A DNA stretch of 50,939 nt. It comes from an uncultured Lachnospiraceae bacterium (GTDB lineage Bacteria; Bacillota; Clostridia; Lachnospirales; Lachnospiraceae). Position 1 is the first letter of the stretch. Every line of letters begins with the position of its first letter. The notes below the pieces were generated by a model, which was not told the DNA's origin, ran no database searches, and saw nothing but the letters and a program-made list of their open reading frames with translations. The position numbers and the translations under genes are program-made. Below are positions 50,342 through 50,939 of the stretch, piece by piece. The stretch spans positions 1-50,939 of the forward strand of contig CACZBM010000016.1 in the NCBI GenBank assembly GCA_902779445.1, written 5' to 3'.

Positions 50342-50933
50342 CTTTAATTGATTATTTAGTTATTATTGGAGTTGTAATTTCTACAAGCTTCTTCCAACTT
50401 TATGAAATCACAGCAGGTCTTAAACAAAAAGGAGTTGTGTTTAAGTATCCTATCATAAAGTAATGGGTTGTCTGCAAATGCAAACAACCCAGATTTTGAA
50501 TCGTCCACTAAAGCAGGACCTCTCTAAATTTTGAATCGTCCACTAAGGCAGGACCTCTCCAAAACTCGTCAATGACGAGGTATTACTAACAAGGAAAATG
50601 CGTTTTAACATATATTACAAGAAATGTCAAATATCTTTATGTAAGATAATTGTAGTTTGTGGAAATGGGGAAATTTCAAAGTAAAAGCAATCGTTGTTGC
50701 GTTTTGTCTGGTGGGAAAAGCGTTGCGATAAGTATGAAGCAAAATAAATCGAACCCATAAAATTCTATTTTCAAAAATGTGTATAATATTAACTATAACA
50801 ATTCATTATTCATATAGGCGTTTACAGTTTTTGCTATAAACTGTAAAAGGTAAAATATAAATGTAGGTTTTGAGGAAAATAAAAATGTAGGTTTCCAGCT
50901 CAAGTGATAGCCTTATGCATGGAGGTAAAAGCC
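50342..50933. other. AT-rich region without a convincing gene
   Basis: One short open frame (50275-50463) has no ribosome binding site. Visible structure: a hairpin GGGTTGT/ACAACCC at 50465-50490; two 35-bp tandem units starting ATTTTGAATCGTCCACTAA at 50493-50562; a CTCGTC/GACGAG hairpin at about 50555-50572; a TATAAT word near 50780; and a 10-bp inverted repeat TTTACAGTTT/AAACTGTAAA at 50821-50847. It is probably an upstream region of the gene beginning at the right edge. Confidence 0.5.
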
Positions 50934-50939
50934 ATGCAG
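50912..50939 (+). promoter_or_regulatory. ribosome binding site hairpin before a gene starting at the right edge
   Basis: GGAGGT lies eight bases before an ATG at 50934. The site sits in the loop of a perfect 7-bp hairpin TGCATGG / CCATGCA whose 3' arm contains the ATG. Only two codons of the possible gene are inside the window, so the coding assignment is uncertain. Confidence 0.45.

Overview
The window looks like chromosomal DNA of a Firmicute of the Lachnospiraceae type. The basis is moderate GC, strong AGGAGG-type ribosome binding sites, clostridial-style two-component/FtsX loci, secreted proteins with 'AVFAEEV'-like signal cleavage regions and Ser-x-Asn linkers, a short SRP RNA, and RbsABC/FucI sugar catabolism. 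The genus cannot be fixed from the sequence alone.

Layout. 1-502: truncated end of a secreted protein gene. 656-3931: mobile-element debris, comprising a MITE-like repeat, an orphan YoeB-like toxin with a replaced C-terminus, a MobC remnant, a MobA-type relaxase overlapped out of frame by a coiled-coil membrane protein, and a group II intron lacking its protein, sitting behind a terminator. 3992-8996: FtsX-type ABC transporter with its two-component system. 9028-12399: a decayed island with a MutS-like fragment, an internally deleted AlbA_2 gene, an XRE regulator, a small HTH protein and an integrase stub, ending near tRNA-Pro and tRNA-Lys. 13028-18338: housekeeping genes (acyltransferase, thioredoxin, TrmB, D,D-carboxypeptidase, DEDDh exonuclease). 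18491-25335: three secreted proteins, including a papain-fold protein that has lost its catalytic Cys. 25577-29087: SRP RNA and a diguanylate cyclase / response regulator / kinase operon. 29319-43968: a large minus-strand sugar-catabolic region. 44225: AraC regulator. 45331-47940: HPr-like protein, PutP-type symporter, exonuclease III. 48157-49398: another secreted protein. 49675-50271: a decaying zeta-toxin locus.

The sugar region joins a ribose-type ABC importer (binding protein, two permeases, double ATPase), a LacI/RbsR-type repressor, L-fucose isomerase, FucU mutarotase and an FGGY kinase with tagatose/galactitol-type enzymes (GatY-like aldolase, PfkB kinase, GatD-like dehydrogenase) and an aldo-keto reductase. 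No classical FucA aldolase or FucO is present. RbsR-like palindromes (GCGAAACGTTTCGC) lie before both the importer and the fucU operon, so the LacI protein probably controls both.

Dispersed repeats are the other main theme. One family is a palindrome built on GTCATYCTGAGCG...AGCGAAGGATC. Another is a 64-bp double hairpin present in four copies, one of which shows compensatory base changes. They fill most long intergenic gaps, and two copies form a long inverted repeat around the kinase/aldolase/fucU cassette.
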